From contig CAKPKI010000034.1 in the NCBI GenBank assembly GCA_934167135.1, positions 1-15,585 on the forward strand: a stretch of DNA of 15,585 nt, given 5' to 3'. A program made the position numbers and the translations under genes. Below, in pieces: positions 1 to 6,817 of the stretch. The number at the start of each line of letters is the position of its first letter. Positions within the stretch are counted from its first letter, which is position 1. This stretch comes from an uncultured Clostridia bacterium (GTDB lineage: Bacteria > Bacillota > Clostridia > TANB77 > CAG-508). The notes under the pieces were generated by a model. The model saw nothing but the letters and a program-made list of their open reading frames with translations. It did no database searches and was not told where the DNA came from.

Positions 1-232
1 CCATCAATTACACTTTCTCCTGCTTTTTTATATGTCCTGCTCCAGATATATCCCAGCAATTAGGATGTGATTTCTTATTCGCACTTCTTTATTGTAATAA
101 TAATTCATTTTTGTCATTTATAATCCAAACATGTGCTGTTCTATGAAAATCGCCTTCTTCATGTGCTTTCCCCTTTTCTTTTATTTGTCCTGTTGGATTA
201 TTATTTTCATCAAATATATCTATATATTCCAT
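1..232 (-). pseudogene. Broken Nudix hydrolase (IPP isomerase-like), partial
   Basis: The minus strand begins MEYIDIFDENNNPTGQ, followed by a segment ending HVWIINDKNELLLQ. This is the typical N-terminus of IPP isomerase-like (YfcD-type) Nudix hydrolases. An AGGAG ribosome binding site lies just upstream of the ATG at 230-232. Codon 48 is TAA (89-91) where the family has lysine in LLLQKRS; one A-to-T change explains it. Reading continues as RSANKKSHPNCWDISGAGHIK. At the A-run (24-29) two extra bases throw the rest out of frame; removing them restores GHIKAGESVIDG, the start of a Nudix box (G-x5-E). Two independent lesions make this a pseudogene rather than a single base-call error. The 3' part lies off the left edge. 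A weak promoter with an extended -10 (TGATATAGT) may sit about 25 bases upstream of the RBS. Confidence 0.8.
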
Positions 233-350
233 AAGCTCTCCTCTTTCCTTATTGCTATTACTATATCACAAATTCCTTAATTATTCCATAGTTTACCATT
301 AATTCTATTACTTTTCATCGTGGTAGGGGTATTTTACTGGGGTAAAGTAC

Positions 351-383
351 AAAAATAAGACTACTTATTTTCTTGTAGTCTTA
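351..383 (-). terminator. Hairpin with U-tract near the IS3 remnant end
   Basis: On the minus strand a perfect 9-bp stem (arms 375-383 and 356-364) encloses a 10-base loop and is followed by five U residues (355-351). This is a standard intrinsic terminator shape. It lies after the orfB remnant and before the pseudogene at 1-232, so it would stop transcription coming out of the element. Confidence 0.65.
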
Positions 384-404
384 CTCCTATCTATATTCTA
401 TAAT

Positions 405-797
405 TTAATTTTTATTTACTTGTTTCGGGTTATGAGCTAATAAATTTGGCTTATCTATATCATCTACTATTCCTTTACTTCCACTCGGTCTGTATTTTTT
501 TACTATTATTGATTTTAGCCCCATTTTCTTCATTCTGCTTGCTACTCTTTTTTGGCTTGCCATTATTCCTCTTTTTTCTAGTGCTTTTGGGACTTTTGGC
601 GAACCATATCTTCCTTTTAAGTTCTTATACTCTTTTAGTATTTATTTATCTAATTTTTCATTTGCTTCCTTATATCTATTTTTCTTTTTATTTCTCTGAT
701 AATAATACTTTGAACATGCTATTCCTAGCACTTTACACATTGTTATAACATCATGTGCTTTTCTATTATTTTCTATGAAATTCACATTATCTTCCAT
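405..797 (-). pseudogene. IS3 orfB transposase N-terminal fragment
   Basis: From the ATG at 795-797 a single frame runs 130 codons with one internal TAA (642-644) and a final TAA (405-407). Recognisable OrfB (HTH_21-type) signatures are TMCKVLGIACSKYYYQRN and GRYGSPKVPKALEKRG, followed by SQKRVASRMKKMGLKS and then PNLLAHNPKQV. In intact IS3 OrfB proteins the last segment leads straight into WxTDIT, the first strand of the DDE catalytic domain; here it ends. The translation also reads back across the A7G run into orfA, as expected for a -1 frameshifted OrfAB fusion. Without the DDE domain the product would be inactive, though it keeps DNA-binding-type sequence. Confidence 0.8.
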
Positions 798-965
798 TTT
801 AACACAAATATGGTAATCACTTTTTTTAGTATTTCTAATTCTTCTTTTAATTTCAAATTTTCTTTTTAGTTGTATTTATTGATTTCATCTCTCATTCATT
901 TGATTAACTTTTAAATCAAATTTTCATTTTGTTTCAGCTTTTATTATTTTAGTTACTCCTAATTC
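782..965 (-). pseudogene. IS3 orfA remnant (C-terminal part)
   Basis: The peptide ENLKLKEELEILKKVITIF matches the coiled-coil end of IS3 OrfA proteins (usually ...ELKEENEILKKAxAIF). Upstream, in another frame, ELGVTKIIKAETK may be a leftover of the linker after the helix-turn-helix. In-frame stops (for example TAA at 866-868) and at least one frame break separate these pieces. The N-terminal DNA-binding half is absent. The frame closes at TGA 782-784, just inside orfB, as in intact IS3 elements. Confidence 0.65.
820..827 (-). other. A7G slippery sequence between IS3 orfA and orfB
   Basis: The minus strand reads CTA AAA AAA GTG inside the ILKKV codons of orfA. A -1 slip here joins orfA to the orfB frame. 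An A-run followed by G at this position is the classical programmed frameshift site of IS3-family elements. It is a fossil here, because both frames contain stops. Confidence 0.6.
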
Positions 966-1074
966 TGTATTATAAAATGTTTAATTATATATATTTACTT
1001 GCCATATATTTTCCCCTTCTATTTATATTCAAAAATATCATATCATTATTTGTAAAATTTTGGAATATTTTATT

Positions 1075-1458
1075 TTATATTTCATATTCCCATAAACTCA
1101 ATTTTCCCTTTGCTTCTATTGCTTTATCAAATACTTCTACATTTTCTAGTTGCCAACCATAATTTTCTTTAAAAGAACTATCTGTATACATATCTTTATT
1201 TTCTTTTAATAACATTTCTTTAAATTCTGTTGACACCTTCACACAATTTACTAATGTTACTTTTCCTAATATTTTCCCAGTTGGCATATCTTCCGGAATA
1301 TATTTTGCTAATCTATTCATTGCTTCTTTATCTATTCCTTTTCCTGCATGTATTAATAAATCTCCTCTATATTTAGTTTGCCAACTTCTAAATTCAAATC
1401 TTTTATCTCTTTGCATTATTAATGTTGCCCAAGGTTGTTTTATTGTTAATACTTTCAT
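1075..1458 (-). CDS. ASCH-domain protein
   Basis: A 127-residue, single-domain protein of the ASCH (ASC-1 homology) family, which has a PUA-like fold. It starts MKVLTIKQPWATLIMQRDKR and continues with FEFRSWQTKYRGDLLIHAGK, matching the family pattern: an 'xxKPWAxLI' start, a basic/acidic 'K..E.R' motif (here K19, E22, R24), then 'RG.LxIHA'. The C-terminal GKLSLWEY is also typical. Family proteins bind RNA or nucleosides, and some (YqfB-type) are amidohydrolases acting on N4-acetylcytidine. Which activity this one has cannot be told from the sequence. Its ATG overlaps the stop of the upstream CYTH-Nudix gene by ATGA, so the two are translationally coupled; an AAGGAAAG ribosome binding site is also present. 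The product is probably cytosolic, with no signal or membrane segment. Confidence 0.85.
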   Translation of the reverse strand: MKVLTIKQPWATLIMQRDKRFEFRSWQTKYRGDLLIHAGKGIDKEAMNRLAKYIPEDMPTGKILGKVTLVNCVKVSTEFKEMLLKENKDMYTDSSFKENYGWQLENVEVFDKAIEAKGKLSLWEYEI

Positions 1459-2444
1459 ATTTTTCTTTCCTTAAGTATTTCCTTAAATAATTCTCTAGTA
1501 TTATTATATGTAATTGTTTCAATTGCCTCATCGAAATCTAACCATTTTATATCATTCACTTCACATTCCTGTGCTTTTATCTCTCCGCCTATACATTTGG
1601 CAATAAATAATACTACTTGTTTTAGTTTTCCTTTATCTGTTACATATTCCATTGTATATCTTTTATTAGAATCAATTTCTACATCTAAATTCGTTTCTTC
1701 TTTTACTTCTCTAATTGCAGTTTCAATCTCTGTTTCATTTCTTTCCACATGTCCTTTTGGAAATCCCCAATGACCTTTTGTTTGCTTGATTAATAGTACT
1801 TTATTATCCTTTATTATAATGCATCCACAAGCTTTTTCCATTTCTTTATTATTACTTTTACTTAATATCTTATCTAATTCTATTTCTGCTTTTTTCACAA
1901 AATAATTATCTGTATAAACTGGTATTCCTATTTTATTGACTTTTTTAATTAATTTTTCTATAGTATCTAATTCCTTGTTTTCTTCAGTTTCTATTTCTAT
2001 TAAATTATCTCCGTTTTTTATATCTTTAATTGCTAATTGAAATCCATCTTTTTCGTATACTACATCATCTTCTTTTATATTCATAATTTCTTTGTACCCT
2101 ATTGCTTTTAATAATTTTTTAGCATCTTCTATTTCAAGAATATTACAATTAACAGATTCTTGATTTAATATATTACCAGACTCATCAAAGTTCTTAATTT
2201 TAAATGTTATTAGTTTTGTTCTTCTATTTGACATTTTTCCTATAATATCTCTTATCAATACTGCTTTAGATAGAATATCTCTTGTATTAACCTTATCTGA
2301 CTCAATTTCTTCAGGTATGAAATATGTATCATCCATTGAGAATTTATCTATTATTTTGAATCCTTTTTCTTCTACTATCTTATAGAACTCATTTAATTCA
2401 CATTTAATTTTTAGTGTTATTTCATTACTCTCTTTTAAACTCAT
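1455..2444 (-). CDS. CYTH-like / Nudix hydrolase fusion protein
   Basis: A 329-residue two-domain protein. Residues about 1-195 look like a CYTH (CyaB/thiamine-triphosphatase) tunnel fold: an EITLKIK strand at 8-14, VLIRDI at 62-67, TFKIK at 80-84, GFQLAIKD at 134-141 and a LIEIETEE acidic strand at 148-155. CYTH enzymes bind triphosphates with metals. The usual ExExK signature is weakened here (E8, T10, K12), so catalysis is uncertain. Residues about 203-329 form a Nudix domain of the Ap4A-hydrolase type, with WGFPKGHVERNETE and a near-complete Nudix box: G231, E237, R245, E246, E249, E250. The last glycine of the box is N252. A good AGGAG site lies 8-9 bases before the ATG at 2442-2444. It is the first gene of an operon with the ASCH gene. 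I infer hydrolysis of a nucleoside polyphosphate or a capped-RNA-like substrate; the exact substrate is unknown. Confidence 0.85.
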   Translation of the reverse strand: MSLKESNEITLKIKCELNEFYKIVEEKGFKIIDKFSMDDTYFIPEEIESDKVNTRDILSKAVLIRDIIGKMSNRRTKLITFKIKNFDESGNILNQESVNCNILEIEDAKKLLKAIGYKEIMNIKEDDVVYEKDGFQLAIKDIKNGDNLIEIETEENKELDTIEKLIKKVNKIGIPVYTDNYFVKKAEIELDKILSKSNNKEMEKACGCIIIKDNKVLLIKQTKGHWGFPKGHVERNETEIETAIREVKEETNLDVEIDSNKRYTMEYVTDKGKLKQVVLFIAKCIGGEIKAQECEVNDIKWLDFDEAIETITYNNTRELFKEILKERKI

Positions 2445-2471
2445 GTTTATTTTCTCCTCTCATTTTCTCCA

Positions 2472-2500
2472 ATTATACCACTTCCTGCGAATTATTTAAA
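2472..2500 (-). promoter_or_regulatory. Promoter of the CYTH-Nudix/ASCH operon
   Basis: On the minus strand the -10 is TATAAT (2477-2472), preceded by TGG to give an extended -10. A 4-of-6 -35 (TTTAAA, 2500-2495) lies 17 bases upstream. Transcription would start near 2465, about 20 bases before the start codon. Confidence 0.65.
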
Positions 2501-2573
2501 TATATTTTTTGTTAAAACTTGCTAAGTCTAGTCTAATCTCGCCATAATTGTAACCAAAGTGTGACAAATTTGC

Positions 2574-2608
2574 AAAAAAAAAGCACCTGCCAAAATATAG
2601 CAAGTACT
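2574..2608 (-). terminator. Intrinsic terminator downstream of addB
   Basis: On the minus strand AGTACTTGC (2608-2600) pairs with GCAGGTGCT (2590-2582) as a 9-bp stem with two G-U pairs and a 9-base loop. A run of U residues (2581-2574) follows. It lies 75 bases past the addB stop and before the promoter of the next operon, so addB is probably transcribed alone. Confidence 0.85.
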
Positions 2609-2682
2609 TCATTTCATTCTGATTGCAAAACCAGGATTCAATCATGGGAGCTTCAGGTCTTTAGTATCTTCTTACATTTTTC
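2609..2682. other. Unexplained, less AT-rich stretch after addB
   Basis: These 74 bases between the addB stop and its terminator are richer in G/C than the surroundings. They contain a 6-bp inverted repeat (TGATTG at 2620-2625, CAATCA at 2639-2644) with a 13-base loop. A minus-strand ATG opens a short frame of about 50 codons that would run through the terminator hairpin; it has no clear ribosome binding site and I do not call it a gene. The function is unknown. Confidence 0.3.
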
Positions 2683-5600
2683 TTATTGTTTTTTTATTTT
2701 ACTCAAAATTTCTTCCTTACTCTTCTTATCAATATAATTGTATGAGTTCTCGCACCCCCCCATATTAAATGAGCAAATACTTTTATAATCACAAAATTTA
2801 CATGGTGTTTTCTTATTTTTATAATATGGTTTCAAATCTATATTTCCACCAAGAATTTCTTTAGAAATTTGTTTAATAATTGTATACAGATATCTTTGTA
2901 AATCTTTAAACTGTTCAGCAGTTACTCCACTCGTCTTTTTCTCACTTAATTCTCCATCTTTTCCTATATATGCAGGTACAAGTGCAGAACTTCCATTTTG
3001 CAAATTTTTATCATGTAGTTTTACTACTTTTACATCTGCCAAAATTAGACCTTTCATTTTAAAATTTGCTCTTATTTTTTCTTCTATTTCTTCCTGTTCT
3101 AGTCTTTTATCTGATTTTATCATTTGTTCTAACATACTAAAATATAAAACCCCTGCTGGCATTAAATCTTCTTCTTTACATGCAGCATCTAAATATGTTA
3201 GTAATTGAATTTGTAGTCCCGCATATACCTCATTTAAATCAATATTTTTGGTCGATGATTTGTAGTCTATTATTCTTAAATATTTTCCATCTTCCCCTTG
3301 TGCTGTATCTATTCTATCTATTTTTCCGACTATTTCTATTCTTTTTCCATCTTCCAAAGTTAATCTTATTGGCTTATATTTGACTTTTTCTCCAAATTCT
3401 ACTTCTGTTCCTAATACTTCAAATCTACTTTGCACAATTGTTCCAATTATATATTTTAGTGCCTTTTTAATTATCTTTTTTAATCTGATAACTAATGCTC
3501 TATATTTCGCAGTTGATGTAAATATATAATTTTTATTTTGTCCTAACTTTGAATCAATTATTTTATTTATTATTTCTGACAATTGATCTTCTGTAATTTC
3601 TTCTAATTTTATTCCCACTTCTTTTACAGTTCCAAAAAATTCATCTATTACCTCATGTATAAATGTTCCTGTATTTAATGTCTGAATTTTTAATTCTTCT
3701 TGTGGCTTTATTTTAAGTCCATATTGTAGATAATAAGAAAACGGACAACTTCTATATCTTTCTAATTTCGAAATACTTGTTACTAATGTATTTCCATATA
3801 GTCTCTCAATATTATTTTTATCTATTTTATATGGAATATTTGTATATTCCAATCCTTTTAAACTTTGTTTTAATTTTTCATTCCACTCACTGTCTTTTTG
3901 GTAATAATCATAAATATAATACCATAACTTTTCTATACTATCTTGTTCCTTTAATTTGCTTAAATTAACTATTAATTCTTCATATGTTGTTTTTTTGTTT
4001 AATATCTCACCTCTTCTTTCTATAACATCACTTTGTTCTTGTAACATAGGATATATTTTTTTTATTTTATTTATTAGCATTGATGGACGTAGTGCTTTTC
4101 CTTGCATATCTGATGATGAGTATAATAAATATAGCTTTTCTTCTGCTGTTGTAAATGCTTTATATATATTAAAACTGTCTTCATATAGTTTGTCTATCGT
4201 ACCTTTGGCTAATTCTATACCGTTTTGTTTTAATGTTTCTCTATCTGCATCATTTAAAAATCCCTCATCTTTTCTAACACTTGGGAATTCACCATCATTT
4301 AGTCCTATTATAAATATTGCTTTTACTTTATGACTTCTTGACCTATCTACATCTCCCATTATTACTTGGTCTTGTGTGCCAGGTATTTTGGTTAAACTAC
4401 TATTTTTAAATCCTATTTTTAAAATTTGATTGTATTTGTCTATTGTTATTTTGTCATCTTTAAATACTAATACAATTTCATCTAATATTTCTATTATCGT
4501 TTGTACACTGCTTTCATATTCATTTGCTAAGTCTATTTGTCCAATCTCGTTTAATTCTTGTATTTTAATTTGAACTTTTTCATATATTTGCTGTTCTACT
4601 AAAAATTCATATATTGCTTTTGATATTCCTTCTACTGTCTTATTTTCATCTATTTTGTGCTTTAATCTCATAAGTGGATTTACTAAATCTTTTCTTATTT
4701 GTTCTAGTCTTTCTATATCTGCTTTGTCTTTTTCTTCATAATTTCCATATGTGAATTCTTTCTTCCATTTGTTTTGCTTTATTCCCCACTTTAAACAGTA
4801 TTTTTCTAGTTTGAATATATCATCTTCTTCTATATTAGAAAAACCTGCTTTTATATAATTAAATACCGCTTCATATGACCAATTTTTTATAAATATTTCT
4901 AGTATTGCAAGTATATACTGGATTACTACATTTTGATTTAGATCTCTGTTTTCATCTATAAATATTGGTATGTCATATTTATCAAATATTGCCCTTGCTA
5001 AGCTTGAATATGTAGATATATTTTTAGTAATTATTGAGATATCTCTATATCTATATCCTTCATCTCTTACTAGTTTTAATACATTTTTTGCTACTTCTTC
5101 TATTTCTGAATATTGATTTTTAGCTAAAAATAATTGCATATTTTTTATTTGACTATTATATTTTTGTGGCTTGTTTTCATATAAATTTTCTTCTAAATGT
5201 TTCAATTCCGAATTTTTAAATCTATATGTTTCCTCTAATTTTATTTCTTCTATTTTCACATCACAATTTTGTGCAACTTCTAACAATTTAGTTACAGTAA
5301 CCTCATTTGAATAAAATATGTCTGTATCCGGATTTTTTATCCCATGTAGTTCATCTGTACATATTGTTATTGTTACTTGTTTTGCTATTTGTATTAGTTT
5401 TTCTATTATCTGATATTCTTGACTTGTAAATCCTGCAAATTCATCTATATAAATTACTGCATCTTTAAACATATCTGTTTTGTCTATATTTTCTGCTAAT
5501 ATTGTTAACAAATCTGTTTCATCAATATATTTTCCTGATAATTGTTCCTCAAACCCACTGTATACTACATTTAGGTCTTGTAACTTATTTTTTAAATAGA

Positions 5601-6030
5601 TGTCATCTTGGCTTTCTATTTCTTGTTTTAGTTGTTCTACACTGATTCCATGTTTTTTAAATTCAGTTATTGCAGTATCAAGCATGTCCACATTCTCGTC
5701 TGTTTTGCCTAAAAATTTTAGTTCTTTTTTGTTATTACTTAATATTGAATATATGAGCATTGCTTTTCCACATTTACTTAAATTAGTTTCGTTTTTTCCT
5801 CCAATTTCACTTATTACTCTATATGCCATTCTACTTAATGTTACTACTTCTGCATTTAACACAGCTTGTATATCTATTGCATCCATTAATTTTTTCTCTG
5901 CTGTAAATGAAAATTGTTCTGGAGTAATTATTAGTATTTTATTTTCTTTTTTTATTTTTTGAGCAATTTCTTTATAACAGTATTCACTCTTTCCTGTTCC
6001 TGCTCTTCCATATATTATTCTAAAGCTCAT
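2683..6030 (-). CDS. addB: ATP-dependent helicase/nuclease subunit B (AddB)
   Basis: 1115 residues, close to the usual 1150-1170 of Firmicute AddB. With AddA it forms the AddAB enzyme, which resects double-strand breaks for RecA-dependent repair and responds to Chi. Residues 6-16 (YGRAGTGKSEY) are the Walker A motif. The C-terminal RecB-type nuclease motif is IIDYKSS, with D922 and K924. C762, C1077, C1080 and C1086 follow the AddB iron-sulfur pattern of one distant cysteine then C-x2-C-x5-C, so the 4Fe-4S cluster appears intact. The ATG at 6028-6030 follows a GGGAGG site by about 5 bases. The gene has its own promoter and terminator. In most Bacillota addA follows directly; here the next gene is the unrelated CYTH-Nudix operon, so addA must lie elsewhere or be missing. 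Acts in the cytosol on DNA. Confidence 0.95.
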   Translation of the reverse strand: MSFRIIYGRAGTGKSEYCYKEIAQKIKKENKILIITPEQFSFTAEKKLMDAIDIQAVLNAEVVTLSRMAYRVISEIGGKNETNLSKCGKAMLIYSILSNNKKELKFLGKTDENVDMLDTAITEFKKHGISVEQLKQEIESQDDIYLKNKLQDLNVVYSGFEEQLSGKYIDETDLLTILAENIDKTDMFKDAVIYIDEFAGFTSQEYQIIEKLIQIAKQVTITICTDELHGIKNPDTDIFYSNEVTVTKLLEVAQNCDVKIEEIKLEETYRFKNSELKHLEENLYENKPQKYNSQIKNMQLFLAKNQYSEIEEVAKNVLKLVRDEGYRYRDISIITKNISTYSSLARAIFDKYDIPIFIDENRDLNQNVVIQYILAILEIFIKNWSYEAVFNYIKAGFSNIEEDDIFKLEKYCLKWGIKQNKWKKEFTYGNYEEKDKADIERLEQIRKDLVNPLMRLKHKIDENKTVEGISKAIYEFLVEQQIYEKVQIKIQELNEIGQIDLANEYESSVQTIIEILDEIVLVFKDDKITIDKYNQILKIGFKNSSLTKIPGTQDQVIMGDVDRSRSHKVKAIFIIGLNDGEFPSVRKDEGFLNDADRETLKQNGIELAKGTIDKLYEDSFNIYKAFTTAEEKLYLLYSSSDMQGKALRPSMLINKIKKIYPMLQEQSDVIERRGEILNKKTTYEELIVNLSKLKEQDSIEKLWYYIYDYYQKDSEWNEKLKQSLKGLEYTNIPYKIDKNNIERLYGNTLVTSISKLERYRSCPFSYYLQYGLKIKPQEELKIQTLNTGTFIHEVIDEFFGTVKEVGIKLEEITEDQLSEIINKIIDSKLGQNKNYIFTSTAKYRALVIRLKKIIKKALKYIIGTIVQSRFEVLGTEVEFGEKVKYKPIRLTLEDGKRIEIVGKIDRIDTAQGEDGKYLRIIDYKSSTKNIDLNEVYAGLQIQLLTYLDAACKEEDLMPAGVLYFSMLEQMIKSDKRLEQEEIEEKIRANFKMKGLILADVKVVKLHDKNLQNGSSALVPAYIGKDGELSEKKTSGVTAEQFKDLQRYLYTIIKQISKEILGGNIDLKPYYKNKKTPCKFCDYKSICSFNMGGCENSYNYIDKKSKEEILSKIKKQ

Positions 6031-6053
6031 ATATTCCTCCCAATTTTTTCTAA

Positions 6054-6082
6054 ATTATATATTATGTCATATAAAAAGTCAA
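6054..6082 (-). promoter_or_regulatory. Promoter of addB
   Basis: On the minus strand TTGACT (6082-6077), a 17-base spacer and TATAAT (6059-6054) make a near-consensus sigma-A promoter. The transcript would start around 6046, leaving a leader of about 16 bases that carries the GGGAGG site. Confidence 0.9.
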
Positions 6083-6174
6083 CAAATGTTACTGGATAAT
6101 GTTTTTATAAGATTTCTTTGTATTAATTTAAACTAAACCAATAACCAACAAATTAGATTTTAACAAAAACCATA

Positions 6175-6203
6175 TTGAAAAATCCCAGAAAATGCTATAT
6201 AAT
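6175..6203 (+). promoter_or_regulatory. Promoter of the HD-domain gene
   Basis: TTGAAA (6175-6180), a 17-base spacer and a perfect TATAAT (6198-6203) form a strong sigma-A promoter, divergent from the addB promoter. The predicted start near 6210 lies downstream of an in-frame ATG at 6192. That ATG therefore cannot be used, which fixes the gene start at 6237. Confidence 0.9.
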
Positions 6204-6236
6204 ATAAGTATAAAATATAAAAAAGGGATATGTAAT

Positions 6237-6752
6237 ATGAATAAAGAATTTTACGAAATAACCAAAGATTTAATAAACAATCCAACCGTATTGCAAATGA
6301 AAAATTATAAACAACACTATGACACAAACTGTTATGACCATTGTATCGAAGTAGCCTACTGGTCATATTTATACTGCAAAAAGCATAACTTAGACTATAC
6401 ATCAGTTGCAAGGGCTGGAATTTTACACGATTTATTTTTATACAATTGGAGGCACTCAAAAGCAATGTTAAATGGATGGCATGCATTCAAACACCCACAA
6501 ATTGCCTTAAACAATGCCTTAAAAATATGTTCATTAAATGATAAAGAACAAGACATCATTTTAAAACACATGTGGCCAGTAACATTCTTTAAATTTCCGA
6601 AATACAAAGAAAGTTATGTTATAACAATCACAGACAAACTAAGTGCATTAAAATCATTTTACGAATATTATGAATCTCATTTAATGAAAAAGAAATTTCT
6701 TAGATATGCTTATGTATTTTTTGCATTCACAATCTTTAAACTTAATCTATAA
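6237..6752 (+). CDS. HD-domain phosphohydrolase
   Basis: 171 residues from the ATG at 6237, which follows an AAGGG site and lies just downstream of a consensus promoter. The frame is open 15 codons further upstream, but that extension overlaps the promoter. HD-superfamily metal ligands are visible: H35 (YDHCIEV), H64-D65 (GILHDLFLY), H82/H86 (HAFKH), H111 (KHMWP) and D133 (ITDK). This spacing fits the extended HD family of metal-dependent phosphohydrolases, which act on nucleotides or phosphomonoesters; the substrate is not predictable. There is no signal peptide, so it is probably cytosolic. It stands alone between its promoter and a hairpin, and the germination genes follow on the same strand, so read-through is possible. 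No known partner in the window. Confidence 0.85.
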   Translation: MNKEFYEITKDLINNPTVLQMKNYKQHYDTNCYDHCIEVAYWSYLYCKKHNLDYTSVARAGILHDLFLYNWRHSKAMLNGWHAFKHPQIALNNALKICSLNDKEQDIILKHMWPVTFFKFPKYKESYVITITDKLSALKSFYEYYESHLMKKKFLRYAYVFFAFTIFKLNL

Positions 6753-6761
6753 AATGTATAT

Positions 6762-6802
6762 TTCCTACATATTTGTCAATAATATGTAGGAATATTTATT
6801 TT
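6762..6802 (+). terminator. Intrinsic terminator after the HD-domain gene
   Basis: A perfect 12-bp stem (6762-6773 and 6781-6792) with a 7-base loop is followed by TATTTATTTT. It sits 10 bases after the HD gene stop and 16 bases before the gerAB-type start, so it separates them or leaves only read-through. I found no convincing sigma-A promoter between this hairpin and the germination gene. Confidence 0.75.
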
Positions 6803-6817
6803 GAAAGGATTTTATAT

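Larger units (their letters stand above)
319..975 (-). mobile_element. Degenerate IS3-family element with deleted DDE core
   Basis: Fragments of both IS3 open reading frames are recognisable in order on the minus strand: the end of orfA (about 965-782), an A7G run at the overlap, the start of orfB (797-405), and then a hairpin close to a G/C-rich end near 319-345. The whole rve/DDE integrase domain, about 170 residues after the PNLL...PxQV segment, is missing. A short IEYR peptide (about 401-390) resembles the SPxEYR end of many IS3 OrfB proteins, which suggests an internal deletion rather than simple truncation. The minus-strand sequence near 1018-1000 is only weakly similar to the 319 end, so the left boundary and any terminal inverted repeats are unproven. 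Positions 976-1074, between this and the next gene, are AT-rich with no gene seen. The element cannot encode an active transposase. Confidence 0.72.

Noticed and set aside
446..748. Plus-strand 100-codon frame rich in Leu/Phe that looks like a membrane protein
   Set aside because: It is the antisense of the IS3 orfB remnant, whose family motifs are clear on the minus strand; T-rich DNA produces such false hydrophobic frames.
2517..2646. Short minus-strand frame of about 50 codons after addB
   Set aside because: It crosses a strong terminator hairpin, lacks a ribosome binding site and matches no family I recognise.
6192..6236. 15-codon N-terminal extension of the HD-domain protein
   Set aside because: The ATG at 6192 lies inside the promoter spacer, upstream of the predicted transcription start, and has no ribosome binding site.
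6754..6790. Possible forespore sigma-G/F promoter (GTATA then CAATAATA) before the gerAB-type gene
   Set aside because: The -10 match is poor and it overlaps the terminator hairpin; attractive for a germination gene but not supportable.
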